Below, one piece after another: positions 19,246 to 28,285 of a stretch of 64,000 nt of DNA (positions within the stretch are counted from its first letter, which is position 1; the number at the start of each line of letters is the position of its first letter). The notes beneath the pieces are model-generated. The model saw nothing but the letters and a program-made list of their open reading frames with translations. It was not told the DNA's origin and made no database searches. Source of the stretch: G963674835 sp963674835. GTDB lineage: Bacteria > Planctomycetota > Planctomycetia > Pirellulales > Thermoguttaceae. Where the stretch lies: positions 248,001 to 312,000 of the forward strand of contig CAXXKC010000002.1 in assembly GCA_963674835.2 (NCBI GenBank). Direction: 5' to 3'. Both the position numbers and the translations under genes were made by a program.

Positions 19246-21318
19246 ATGACATTGGCCATTCGATCCATTTGCTATGCGACCGTTTGCGCGTCGCGCTGTG
19301 CGAGGCCGCTGTTTACCCTTGCGGTGGTGGCGATTCTGTGGTCGCACGCCGCAGCAGCCGTCGCGCCTACTTCGGAGGAGATGGCGGAAGCCCGCCAGTG
19401 GGCAGCGGCACACTTGGAGCCGGGATCGGCGGCGGAGGCTGCCCCGTCGTTCTTCTCGTTCAGCTACGACGGCAAGCCGGCCGCCGAGGTGATGAAGGCG
19501 TGGGAGTTCAAACAGGCCAGCCGCGAGCTGGACGACCAGCGCACTGAGCGCACGCTCACCTGGACCGATCCGAAGACGGGTCTGGAGGTGCGTTGCGTGG
19601 CGGTTGAATATGCCGACTTCCCCGTGATCGAGTGGACCGTGTATCTGCGCAATGCAGGGAAGGGCGACACGCCGATCCTCGAGAAGATTCAGGCGATCGA
19701 CGGTCGCTGGGAGCGAGCGGACGGCGGCGAGTTCGTCTTGCGGGGCATCAAGGGGGATTCCTGCACGCCCGACAGCTATGAGCCCTACGAAACGGCCCTC
19801 GGCCCGAATGCGGTGCAGGAGTTTGCAGCAAACGGCGGCCGTCCGACGAACGGCTCGTTTCCTTACTACAACTTGACCATGCCCGGCGGTGGCCTGATCG
19901 TGGTGGTCGGCTGGCCGGGGCAATGGGCGGCGCGATTCGCCCGCGACGGCGCGAAGGGAATCCAGATCGTCGCCGGCCAGCAGTTGACCCACCTGAGGCT
20001 GAGGCCGGGCGAGGAGATTCGCACGCCACTTATGGCGTTGCTTTTCTGGAAGGGTGCAGATGCGGTTCGGGCGCAGAACCTGTGGCGGCGATGGATGCTG
20101 GCGCACAGTTCGCCGCATCCAGGTGGTCAACCGGTCCGCCCGATGTACAGCTTCTGTAGCGGCGGATTCTTTCCTGGGCTGATGGTCAGCGAAGCCAGCG
20201 AGAAGCTGTTCCTCGACACGCTGGCCAAGAAGAACATCCATCTGGATTACTGGTGGATGGACGCGGGTTGGTATCCGTGCGCGCCCGAGGGCTGGCCGAA
20301 GACGGGGACGTGGGAAGTCGATTCGAGCCGGTTTCCCAATGGGATTCGCGCGGTGAGCGATTACGTGCACGCTAAGGGGACGAAGCTGATCGTGTGGTTC
20401 GAGCCCGAGCGCGTGACGGGCGGTTCGTGGCTCGCCACGCACCATCCCGATTGGCTGCTCGGCGGAGTGCTGCTCAATTTGGGCAATCCGAGCGCGCGGC
20501 AGTGGCTGACGGATCACGTGGATAAGCTGATCACCGAACAGGGGATCGATCTGTATCGGCAGGATTTCAACATGGATCCGCTCGGATATTGGCGCGGCGC
20601 CGACGCTGAGGACCGGCAGGGTGTGACGGAGAACCTTCACGTGCAGGGCTACCTGGCGTATTGGGACGAGCTGCTTCGCCGTCATCCCGGCATGTTGATC
20701 GACTCGTGCGCCAGCGGCGGGCGACGCAATGACCTGGAAACGCTCCGGCGCGCCGTGCCGCTACTGCGGAGCGACTATCAGTCGTTCTCGGGCGATTCGC
20801 GATTCGCCACCGGCAATCAGGGCCATACCTACGGTCTTTCGTCGTGGATTCCCTTCTACGGTCAGGGCGTGTACGACAACCCACAAATGGAGTACTACGC
20901 CCGCAGCCACATGTGTCCATCGTTCGCCATGTGCGTGGACGTGCGGAGAGGCAATATCGATTGGGTCCGCTACCGCCGGCTGGTCGATCAGTGGCGGAAG
21001 ATGGCCGATTGCTTCCTGGGCGACTTCTACCCGTTGACACCGTACAGTCTGTCGGAAGGTCGCTGGATCGCCTGGCAGTTCGACAGTCCGCAGCGCGGGG
21101 AAGGCATCGTGCAGGCGTTTCGCCGCGCCGAGAGCCCGTACTCGTCGATCCATGTGAAGCTGCACGGCTTGGAGCCCGACGCCGTCTACACGGTGACGAA
21201 CTTCGACGTGGAAGGTACGACCGAGGTTGCGGGCCGTGAATTGCTGGAGCAGGGCATCACGATCGACTTGAAGGGCCGGCCCGATTCGGCCGTGATTCAG
21301 TACCGGAAGAAACCTTGA
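19246..21318 (+). CDS. Exported GH36 alpha-galactosidase
   Basis: The protein is 690 residues. I prefer the ATG at 19246 (AGAGG about 9 bp upstream) over the ATG at 19240, which overlaps the stop of the previous gene. A signal peptide precedes a beta-sandwich N-domain (to about 290) and a TIM barrel. GH36 hallmarks are present: WWMDAGWYP, the nucleophile D440 in YRQDFN, SCASGGRR, and the acid/base D510 in LRSDYQ. GH36 enzymes release alpha-galactose from oligosaccharides and galactomannans. A leader sequence is unusual for bacterial GH36, which is often cytoplasmic, and suggests periplasmic action. It is translationally close to the GH39-like gene. Confidence 0.88.
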   Translation: MTLAIRSICYATVCASRCARPLFTLAVVAILWSHAAAAVAPTSEEMAEARQWAAAHLEPGSAAEAAPSFFSFSYDGKPAAEVMKAWEFKQASRELDDQRTERTLTWTDPKTGLEVRCVAVEYADFPVIEWTVYLRNAGKGDTPILEKIQAIDGRWERADGGEFVLRGIKGDSCTPDSYEPYETALGPNAVQEFAANGGRPTNGSFPYYNLTMPGGGLIVVVGWPGQWAARFARDGAKGIQIVAGQQLTHLRLRPGEEIRTPLMALLFWKGADAVRAQNLWRRWMLAHSSPHPGGQPVRPMYSFCSGGFFPGLMVSEASEKLFLDTLAKKNIHLDYWWMDAGWYPCAPEGWPKTGTWEVDSSRFPNGIRAVSDYVHAKGTKLIVWFEPERVTGGSWLATHHPDWLLGGVLLNLGNPSARQWLTDHVDKLITEQGIDLYRQDFNMDPLGYWRGADAEDRQGVTENLHVQGYLAYWDELLRRHPGMLIDSCASGGRRNDLETLRRAVPLLRSDYQSFSGDSRFATGNQGHTYGLSSWIPFYGQGVYDNPQMEYYARSHMCPSFAMCVDVRRGNIDWVRYRRLVDQWRKMADCFLGDFYPLTPYSLSEGRWIAWQFDSPQRGEGIVQAFRRAESPYSSIHVKLHGLEPDAVYTVTNFDVEGTTEVAGRELLEQGITIDLKGRPDSAVIQYRKKP

Positions 21319-21391
21319 TCGCGTCGTCGCCACGGCGGAAGAGCCGCCGCTGCACTTGCCGGTTCCGGCAACGAGCCGAAGGAGGAGACTG

Positions 21392-22531
21392 TTGATACCT
21401 CGCGAACGCGTGCTCATGGCGTTGAATCACGAAGAGCCCGACCGGGTCCCGCTGTTCATCGGCACGTCGGGCGCGACGACCGTGCTGGCCCCCGGGTATG
21501 CGAAACTCAGGGACCACCTGGGCGTGCAGGGCGGGCCGTTGCGATGGATTTCCAAGACGATGCAATATGTCGGCATGGACGAGGAGGTTCTTGTCAGGCT
21601 CGGCAGCGACGCGAGGCCGATGTTTCCCGGTCCGGCCCGGTCCAGCGTCAGAAGAGAGGTGTCGCCCGATTGCCTCATCGACGACTGGGGCATCCCGTGG
21701 CGGCGGTCGCCCGGCAGTCTGTACTTCGAAGCGACCGATCCGCCGCTACGCCATGCAACGATCGAAGACCTCGAGCGATACGCGTGGCCCGACCTTACTC
21801 CGCCGGGCCGCTTCGACCAGCTTGTCGGCGCGGCCAAGGCGATCCAGCAGGCAGGCTACGCGACCGTGTTGGTCAGCGGCATCACGTTGTTTGAACAGGC
21901 GTACCTCATGCGCGGCCTCGATGCGATCCTCATGGACGTGGCCGCCGATCCCGAGTTTTTCACCGCGCTGATCACCAAGCTGAAAGAGTTGATGCTCGGG
22001 TATGCGGAGGAATTGCTCCGGGACGTGGGGCCGTACGTGGACGTGATTGTGACGGGTGACGACCTGGGCATGACGGCGGGTCCGATGATGTCGCCGGACA
22101 GTTACCGTCGGCTGCTCAAGCCGCATCATGCCGAGTTGCTCGGCGCCATCAAACGGCGCATCGCCGGCAAGATCTTCTTCCACTCGTGCGGCAACGTGTA
22201 TCGTTTGCTCGGGGATCTGGCTGACGCCGGCGTGGAGTTGCTCAACCCAGTTCAGGTCGCGGCGGGCGAGATGGGCGACACGGCCCGCCTGAAACGCGAG
22301 TTTGGGGATCGTCTGTCGTTCTGCGGCGGGATCGACACGCGGTGGGTGCTGCCATGCGGGACTCCGGCGGATGTTCGTGCCGAGGTCCGCCAGCGGATCA
22401 AGGACCTAGCTCCGGGCGGCGGCTATGTCGTGGCGTCGGTGCACTGTATCCAGCCCGACGTGCCGCCGGAGAATATCGTCGCGATGTGCGACGAGGTGGA
22501 GAAGTCGGGGAAGTACCCGATTTCGCTTTGA
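21392..22531 (+). CDS. URO-D/MtaA superfamily zinc methyltransferase-like protein 2
   Basis: The protein is 379 residues, starting with TTG at 21392, supported by AAGGAGGAG 4 bp upstream and by alignment of IPRERVLMALNHEEPDRVP with the family N-terminus. Zinc-methyltransferase ligands are kept: H264-S-C266-G (FFHSCGN) and Cys352 in SVHCIQPDVPPEN. The protein is a distant paralogue of the one at 15198. In known members the zinc activates a thiol as methyl acceptor. Its place after the GH36 gene suggests a sugar-linked substrate, possibly an O-methyl sugar, but that is inference. Confidence 0.75.
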   Translation: MIPRERVLMALNHEEPDRVPLFIGTSGATTVLAPGYAKLRDHLGVQGGPLRWISKTMQYVGMDEEVLVRLGSDARPMFPGPARSSVRREVSPDCLIDDWGIPWRRSPGSLYFEATDPPLRHATIEDLERYAWPDLTPPGRFDQLVGAAKAIQQAGYATVLVSGITLFEQAYLMRGLDAILMDVAADPEFFTALITKLKELMLGYAEELLRDVGPYVDVIVTGDDLGMTAGPMMSPDSYRRLLKPHHAELLGAIKRRIAGKIFFHSCGNVYRLLGDLADAGVELLNPVQVAAGEMGDTARLKREFGDRLSFCGGIDTRWVLPCGTPADVRAEVRQRIKDLAPGGGYVVASVHCIQPDVPPENIVAMCDEVEKSGKYPISL

Positions 22532-22563
22532 GTTAGAACGACTCGGCGGGCGCAGATTCGCTA

Positions 22564-22588
22564 GTGGGACTCGCTTCGCTCGGCCCAC
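22564..22588. repeat. Dispersed palindromic repeat, copy 2
   Basis: GTGGG and CCCAC bracket ACTCGCTTCGCTCGG. The sequence matches copy 1 at 3148-3173 in its core and in the following (C/G)TACG. It lies about 70 bp before the operator promoter at 22658, as copy 1 lies about 120 bp before its own. Confidence 0.6.
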
Positions 22589-22657
22589 CGTACGTCTTGG
22601 CTGTGTGGTGGTTGTTGCGAAGAAACGGCGCCGGCAGGGGCGTGTTTGCCTGGTTCG

Positions 22658-22687
22658 TTGACAGCGGAAACTTCGTATCATATGATA
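22658..22687 (+). promoter_or_regulatory. Promoter with perfect palindromic operator before the double beta-helix gene
   Basis: TTGACA (22658-22663) lies 17 bp from TATGAT (22681-22686), a near-ideal sigma-70-type promoter. The perfect 12-bp palindrome TATCATATGATA (22676-22687) covers the -10. The following bases ATTAC extend the match to the site before the GntR gene (AATTAG). The layout implies repression by steric block. Confidence 0.7.
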
Positions 22688-22773
22688 ATTACAATGCCGG
22701 TAGTGTACATCGCTACTCAGGCGTTTGGCCTCCTGTTCTGCCCGATTTCCCACATACCTTGAGGTGCCCTCCC

Positions 22774-25128
22774 ATGAAAGCGACGTCTGTTTGCCGACTG
22801 ATTGGATCGACCATCCTGGCCGTGGCCGTATTGCACCAAGTCGGAATGCTGTACGCCGCTCCGTGGGACCCGGCGGCAGCCGACTACTCGGGCCATCGCG
22901 GCCGGACGATCTACGTTTCGAAACAGGGGGATGACTCGGACGGGAGCAGTTGGCAGAAGGCGTTTCAGACGATCCAGGCGGCCCTGTCGGCAGTGCCGGA
23001 CGACAAGGGCGGCCACACGGTGATCGTTCGGCCCGACACCTACGTGGAGGCAAACCTCTCGACGAGTCACAAAGGGGCCGAGGGTTCGTACAACGTGCTC
23101 ATCGGCGACGTCGACGGCAGGCTCGGATCGGGGGCGACCGGCCGTATCGTCGTCGACTCGGGCGACCCTGAGAAGGGCTTCAAGAGTTACGACTGGTGGG
23201 GCACGATTCGCGCAACGACTCAGGGCTGGTCGGCGGAGCACAAGGCTCCGACGTTCTCGAGCATCTGTTGGGACCGCTGGATTCTGCGCAACCTCTATAC
23301 GAGCGGCGGCGATGCCGGCTGGTTCTGGGACCTGACCAACAAGAGCGGTGAAGGGTTCACGGTTGTGATGGAGGATTGCGTCAGCATCGGGCGCGCGTTT
23401 GGCGGCGGATATGGCTACGACGTCGTTCGGCCGAAGGAGCCCAGTCTCTTCCGCCGCTGCTTCCTCATGTCGCTGGATTGGTGGGGCGACGCCGGCGGAT
23501 TGGGCATCGGTGCGTACAACACGTCGCCGCCGCAGTTTCCGGACCTGGTGTGCGAGGATTGCACGTTCGTCGGGCCGGACAACGCGGTCCAGATTCTCTT
23601 TCCGAGCAAGTACCTTCGCATGACGATGAAGGACTGCCACTTCCTGAGTCTGAACTTTTCGCAGCCGCACGGCACGCCGTCGTCGGGCGTCATCTCGAGC
23701 ATGGTGCCCGACCCGAAGCAGGTGAACATCGATTTCGATGGCGGTCTGCTCATGGGCTTCAAGCTGTTCGGCACGTGCAACGAGAACATCAACAAGACCA
23801 AAGGCGTCGGGACCGGCGACATTACGTTTTCAACTCGCGGCGATGTCCAGGCATACGTGCAGTTCCAGCAGCCCACTCCGGCCGGTTTTCATCGGTTGGG
23901 ACTTTGGCCGGTGCAAGGCTTCCGATCGCTGGCTCCGTGGCCGCCGCAGATGGCGAGGCCGTCGTCGCCCGGGCAGGCAGCCGGCAAAGCGAGAGAGCCG
24001 CTGCCCGGCGATCCGTCGTCGCCCGGCTACGCGGGACACAAGGGTCGGACGATCCATGTATCGAAGAAGGGGGACAACTCGGACGGCAGCAGTTGGCAGA
24101 AGGCCTTCCACACGATCCAGGCGGCCCTGCTGGCCGTGCCGGATGATAAGGGGGGCCATTGCGTCGTCGTTCGGCCCGACACGTACGAAGAGGCCAATCT
24201 GTATCCGGCCTATCGCGGCGCGGCGGGAGCCTACAACCTGCTGGTCGGTGACTGCGACGGCAAGCTCGGCTCGGGCGCGACCGGCTGGGTGGTTATCGAC
24301 TCGGGCTGTCCGGGCGTTGCGGTGCGCACCGATCGGACCAAGCCGACGGGCAATCCGACGTGGAAGATCATCAAGTCGGATCTGCCGGAGACGGGCCTGA
24401 AGTGCGTCGACTGGTGGGGGCCGTTCCGCTGCGATCCCGAGTACTCCGGGTCGATCTGGGACCGGTGGATCTATCGGAACCTGTACGTGGCGGGCTCGGA
24501 GGGTGGGCCCGGCTGGGACATCACGTGCGACAAGGGCGTGGAGTTTTCTGCCGTGGTGGAAAACTGCATCGGGACTGGCCGTTTTGCGGGAGCTGCCGTG
24601 ATGGCCCACACGCCTCGCAAAGGCGAGCCCGTGCTGTTCCGCGACTGCTACTTCATGAACTTCGACTGGTGGGGCGATGCGGGCGGCGTCTATGTTCGCG
24701 GTGAGAGCAAGAGCATGCCCGAGATACCCCACGCCACCTTCGACAACTGCACGATCGTGAGCCCCGACAACGCCCTGCAGGCAGGCTGGCCCGGCGTCGA
24801 CGACCTTTACACGCGGGTCAAGTTCAAGGACAGCCGGCTCATCGTGCTGAACTTCTCACAGCCGCGCGGGACGCCGTCTTCGGGGATCATCTGTTGCGGC
24901 TGCAAGGACGGAAAGCAGCTTCAGGTGGACTTCGAGAACACGGTCCTCATGGGTTACAAGGTGTTCGGCACCCGCGGCGGTGAGGTCTCGTACACGACCA
25001 AGGGGAAAGTGCAGGCCTACGTCCAGTACGAGCAGTCGGTTCCCAAGGGATTCGAGCAGTTGAAACTGTGGCCGGCCGACGTGTTCGACTTCATCCAGCC
25101 ACCCGCCGCACCGGCCGACCTGCGTTAG
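22774..25128 (+). CDS. Exported double-module beta-helix protein
   Basis: The protein is 784 residues from the ATG at 22774 (GAGGTG upstream) with a signal peptide ending near MLYAAP. It is an internal tandem duplication. Module 1 spans about residues 31-400 and module 2 about 410-784. Each begins with the same pattern (GRTIYVSKQGDDSDGSSW and GRTIHVSKKGDNSDGSSW) and ends with a QAYVQ(F/Y)(Q/E)Q motif. Module 2 is closer to the single-module protein at 11947 than to module 1. The fold is probably right-handed parallel beta-helix, so lyase or glycan binding is likely. A linker of about 20 residues (RPSSPGQAAGKAREP) joins the modules. Confidence 0.65.
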   Translation: MKATSVCRLIGSTILAVAVLHQVGMLYAAPWDPAAADYSGHRGRTIYVSKQGDDSDGSSWQKAFQTIQAALSAVPDDKGGHTVIVRPDTYVEANLSTSHKGAEGSYNVLIGDVDGRLGSGATGRIVVDSGDPEKGFKSYDWWGTIRATTQGWSAEHKAPTFSSICWDRWILRNLYTSGGDAGWFWDLTNKSGEGFTVVMEDCVSIGRAFGGGYGYDVVRPKEPSLFRRCFLMSLDWWGDAGGLGIGAYNTSPPQFPDLVCEDCTFVGPDNAVQILFPSKYLRMTMKDCHFLSLNFSQPHGTPSSGVISSMVPDPKQVNIDFDGGLLMGFKLFGTCNENINKTKGVGTGDITFSTRGDVQAYVQFQQPTPAGFHRLGLWPVQGFRSLAPWPPQMARPSSPGQAAGKAREPLPGDPSSPGYAGHKGRTIHVSKKGDNSDGSSWQKAFHTIQAALLAVPDDKGGHCVVVRPDTYEEANLYPAYRGAAGAYNLLVGDCDGKLGSGATGWVVIDSGCPGVAVRTDRTKPTGNPTWKIIKSDLPETGLKCVDWWGPFRCDPEYSGSIWDRWIYRNLYVAGSEGGPGWDITCDKGVEFSAVVENCIGTGRFAGAAVMAHTPRKGEPVLFRDCYFMNFDWWGDAGGVYVRGESKSMPEIPHATFDNCTIVSPDNALQAGWPGVDDLYTRVKFKDSRLIVLNFSQPRGTPSSGIICCGCKDGKQLQVDFENTVLMGYKVFGTRGGEVSYTTKGKVQAYVQYEQSVPKGFEQLKLWPADVFDFIQPPAAPADLR

Positions 25129-25229
25129 TTCGGCGAGCGGACGACCGCACGTTTGTCACACGCGCGGGACGGGACGATTCCCTTTCCGCGCGTTTTTGTT
25201 GGTGCGCGATCCGCATGGCGAGGCGGACC

Positions 25230-26651
25230 TCAGCCGTTGGCGTTTTCGTGTTTCGGCGATCCCGGAGCCGTGATCTGGCTCAGGAACCTCATCACGGCGG
25301 TGCAACCGTCGGCGGTCCCGCGAGTCGCCCATTGGACGGCCTTGGCCTTGTCGCCGGCGGCCAGCGCGGCGCGGATCGCCTTTTCGCAGTTCTCTGCGAT
25401 GGAATAAAGTTCTTGCTGCTGATTGGCGATCTGCCGAACGATCGCCTGAGGCAGCTTCACACGGTGCGCGTACTCGCGTTGCTTGTCGGACATCAGTTTG
25501 AGCAACGGCTCGCCGGCACAATAGTAATCTCCAGCGAGGACCGGCTTGGGGGTTCCGTCGGACAATGGAAAGAGAGGCAAGTAGGTCGACCAGGCCGGTA
25601 GTGCAAACCAGACGCTGTTCAGATCGCGCGGATTGTCGGGATCGATCCGCACCGTCATTGCCGATATGCTCGACGTGAAACAAATAGTGGGGTCCGTCGC
25701 CGCCGCGTTCATGTCGCGGAGGGTGATCTTGCCTTTCTTGCCGGTAACGATCTTCGCGCCCGGCGTGTCGCCGCGAACCGAGAATGCCACGTCGTCCTGG
25801 AAGAACCAATGCTGCTCTTCGGTGGTGTTTTGGGCGATGCGGAGCCCCTTGCCATAACGATCTGCGAAAAACCAGTGGGTTCCCTTCCTGTTGCCGCCGG
25901 CGTACCAACCCTCGCGGATCATCTGTTGGACGATTTCGAGCGCATCTTCGCAGCGTTCGGCTCGCTCGGCGATGAGCCGCAGGATGTACGGATTCATCAC
26001 GCCTCGTCCGCGCGGCTGCTTCAGCGGCAATCCGCCAACGTCGGCCGAGCCGGCCAGACCGTTCTCGTTGACCACCATCATGACGCCGAGGTCGCTGGTA
26101 TCGGCCGTCGCATGAAAGGCCGCCGGTTTGGAGCTGTGTTGGATTGCCTTGCGATAGGCGCACTGTTCGCGCGCGATGTTGTCGCGGTTCTTGTGGAAGA
26201 GCGAGGCGCCGTCGGCCGTCGCCGCGCCGACGGCGAGGAACGAGGTGCAGTCTTCGACGAAGAAGAGATCGCGGTACTTGCCGGCCAGAAAGGAGACGTA
26301 CGGATCGAGCGGCACGCCGGCCCCTTCAGCACACCCGGCTATTTCGTCTTCCCAGGCGGGAGCGAACTTGGTGACGAACTGCCGAAACGGCTCGGTTCGC
26401 TCCCGTCGATCACTATCGGACAGGCCTCGTTCTTTCCATGCCGCAAGCAGATCGTCCACATGGCGCCGGATCTGCGCGGCATTGAGCTGGCCGAAACACT
26501 TTCCGACATCGTGGGCGTTGCCCGACAGCGAGATCATGTCGCCGGGCGACGACGGCGCCGCGGATGGCGAGGCCGCAAGCAGTTTCCACCCACCGAGCGC
26601 GGCGGCCGAGCAACCTGCGGCCGTAGCGAGGAATTCACGTCGTGTGGGCAT
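25230..26651 (-). CDS. Tat-exported C45-type autoproteolytic acyltransferase/amidase-like protein
   Basis: The protein is 473 residues. I chose the ATG at 26651 because AAGGAGG lies just upstream and a twin-arginine leader follows (TRREFLATAAGCSAAALGG). In the C45 Ntn-hydrolase family the precursor is cut before a Cys that becomes the nucleophile. Here C135 in VEDCTSFLAVGA fits, followed by the FHKNRDN stretch typical of the family. Family members cleave or transfer acyl groups on amide bonds, as in penicillin acyltransferase. It is the last gene of the 30763-25230 operon, 41 bp after the ceramidase-like gene. Its substrate is unknown. Confidence 0.72.
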   Translation of the reverse strand: MPTRREFLATAAGCSAAALGGWKLLAASPSAAPSSPGDMISLSGNAHDVGKCFGQLNAAQIRRHVDDLLAAWKERGLSDSDRRERTEPFRQFVTKFAPAWEDEIAGCAEGAGVPLDPYVSFLAGKYRDLFFVEDCTSFLAVGAATADGASLFHKNRDNIAREQCAYRKAIQHSSKPAAFHATADTSDLGVMMVVNENGLAGSADVGGLPLKQPRGRGVMNPYILRLIAERAERCEDALEIVQQMIREGWYAGGNRKGTHWFFADRYGKGLRIAQNTTEEQHWFFQDDVAFSVRGDTPGAKIVTGKKGKITLRDMNAAATDPTICFTSSISAMTVRIDPDNPRDLNSVWFALPAWSTYLPLFPLSDGTPKPVLAGDYYCAGEPLLKLMSDKQREYAHRVKLPQAIVRQIANQQQELYSIAENCEKAIRAALAAGDKAKAVQWATRGTADGCTAVMRFLSQITAPGSPKHENANG

Positions 26652-26692
26652 GGAGTACCTCCTTACGGTTGATGGTGGTGGCGGCTCGGCCT

Positions 26693-28240
26693 TCATTTCG
26701 TCCAGAGTGAATTGATCAATTCGACGGTTCGGTCCACTAGGACCTGCCCGCCTTCGGGGCCGACAAGGCACGACGGGGCGATGGCGCTGTACCCGCCGCC
26801 CTGAACGGCCTTTTCGGTCGGCAGATAGCTCCCCTCGCCGGCCAGCTGGACGACGAACGTCTGCTCCGCCTTGCTGCGGGCCTTAATTCGAATGCCGTAG
26901 TCGGTGAAGAGTTCAAAACGGTTCGTGCAGATGACCGCATCGCCGATCCGCAGCACGTGCAGTTCCATGTCGAGCATCGGATTCGGTTCGGTCTGCTGAT
27001 GCTCGTAGCGCCGCATGAGCAGTTCGTTCCATTTCATGCGGGCATGGCAGCGGTAGACGGCCTTCGGATCCTTGGCGATCTGATCGGCACATTGCTCGAC
27101 TTCGGCTTTGGCTTCGGCGTACTGCGCGTCGGTCACCGGCCACATCGGCAGCCGGACGGTCTCCACCTTGTGCACCAGCGGAGCGTCGGGATGCCGATCG
27201 TTGCTGACCGCTTCGTACGCCTCGTCGACTGCACGGCCGATGCGCCGGGCGATTTCGTCCATTCGGTCCAGTCCGCGGAGCCGGGTCATCCGATCGTCGG
27301 CGGCGCGGCGATAGCGCAGATGGGGCGACTGGTCGCCCGCGGCGCCGCACCAGCTCAAGATGCACACGTCCGGGCCGTATGTCTTGTGGAGCCGTTCGCG
27401 GACCGGGTGCCAGTAGTCGGCGTTGACGGTCTGCATGTGCTCGACTTCCTGGGAGGGGCACGACACGTTGACGACGATGCTCAGGAGCTTGCCAGCCTTG
27501 TTCCAAAAGAAGAGCGTGCCCACGTCGTGGTCCTCGCAGGCTTCGAGGTTTCGGAACTCGGGCAGATCGGTCCGGCCGTACATTTTGGCGTGTCCATCGG
27601 CATAGACGATCCGGCGATTGTACGCGACGACGGCGTGGCCCAGCCCCCAAGTGAGGCTACCCGGCGTTCGGGTGTTCCACGCCTTGACCACCGCATCGGC
27701 GATCCGCCCGACGAGCAGGGCGTGATAGTCCTCGACCTTCATGGCTCCCTTCTCGGGAAGGTGGTACAACTGGTAGCCTTCGTCGGACATGAGGACCGGC
27801 GAGGTGTGGGTGTGGGTGCCGCTGATGAAGATCTTCGTTACGTCGAGATCAGGGAGCCGCTTGCGGACGTTCTCGCGCACGGCCTTGAGGACCGGTGGCG
27901 GCGCCCACACCAGATCGCACGAGATCATCACGGCCGTGTCGAGCGATTTCTGGCCTTCGCGCGACTCGACGGCAAGCACGTTGGCCGTCAGGGTTGTGTC
28001 GACTCGCTTCGAGATGCGCAGGTTCCACTGGCCCATCAGGGCCACGGGATCGGGCGGAGTAATGTCGGCCGTGGCCGTGCCGACGATCAACTCGCCGGCC
28101 GCCGAGTGCGCCGACGGTCCTGATACACACAACAGGGCGACGACGCCTGCGAAAAGCAGTGTGTGGCCCAACGGCCGTTGCAGCCTGGCACAACCGATGC
28201 TGTTGCGTGGCCCACGTGGCCTGCTTAACCCTTGAACCAT
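26693..28240 (-). CDS. Exported neutral/alkaline ceramidase-like protein
   Basis: The protein is 515 residues with AGAGGAAC 5 bp before the ATG. A signal peptide core (LLFAGVVALLCVSG) lies at about 28-45. The sequence after it (VGTATADITPPDPVALMG) and the zinc-site stretch SGTHTHTSP match the N-terminal domain of neutral/alkaline non-lysosomal ceramidases. It lacks the full C-terminal immunoglobulin-like domain of true ceramidases, which are nearer 650-700 residues. Planctomycetes carry many such short relatives of unknown substrate. It is likely an amide-bond or ester hydrolase acting outside the cytoplasm. Confidence 0.75.
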   Translation of the reverse strand: MVQGLSRPRGPRNSIGCARLQRPLGHTLLFAGVVALLCVSGPSAHSAAGELIVGTATADITPPDPVALMGQWNLRISKRVDTTLTANVLAVESREGQKSLDTAVMISCDLVWAPPPVLKAVRENVRKRLPDLDVTKIFISGTHTHTSPVLMSDEGYQLYHLPEKGAMKVEDYHALLVGRIADAVVKAWNTRTPGSLTWGLGHAVVAYNRRIVYADGHAKMYGRTDLPEFRNLEACEDHDVGTLFFWNKAGKLLSIVVNVSCPSQEVEHMQTVNADYWHPVRERLHKTYGPDVCILSWCGAAGDQSPHLRYRRAADDRMTRLRGLDRMDEIARRIGRAVDEAYEAVSNDRHPDAPLVHKVETVRLPMWPVTDAQYAEAKAEVEQCADQIAKDPKAVYRCHARMKWNELLMRRYEHQQTEPNPMLDMELHVLRIGDAVICTNRFELFTDYGIRIKARSKAEQTFVVQLAGEGSYLPTEKAVQGGGYSAIAPSCLVGPEGGQVLVDRTVELINSLWTK

Positions 28241-28285
28241 GAGACGTTCCTCTTGCTGATGCGGTGCTGGCCGAGAACCCGACGG

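Noticed and set aside
26957..28123. A 388-residue plus-strand frame
   Set aside because: It mirrors the ceramidase-like gene, which has a signal peptide, a ribosome binding site and a recognised motif on the other strand.
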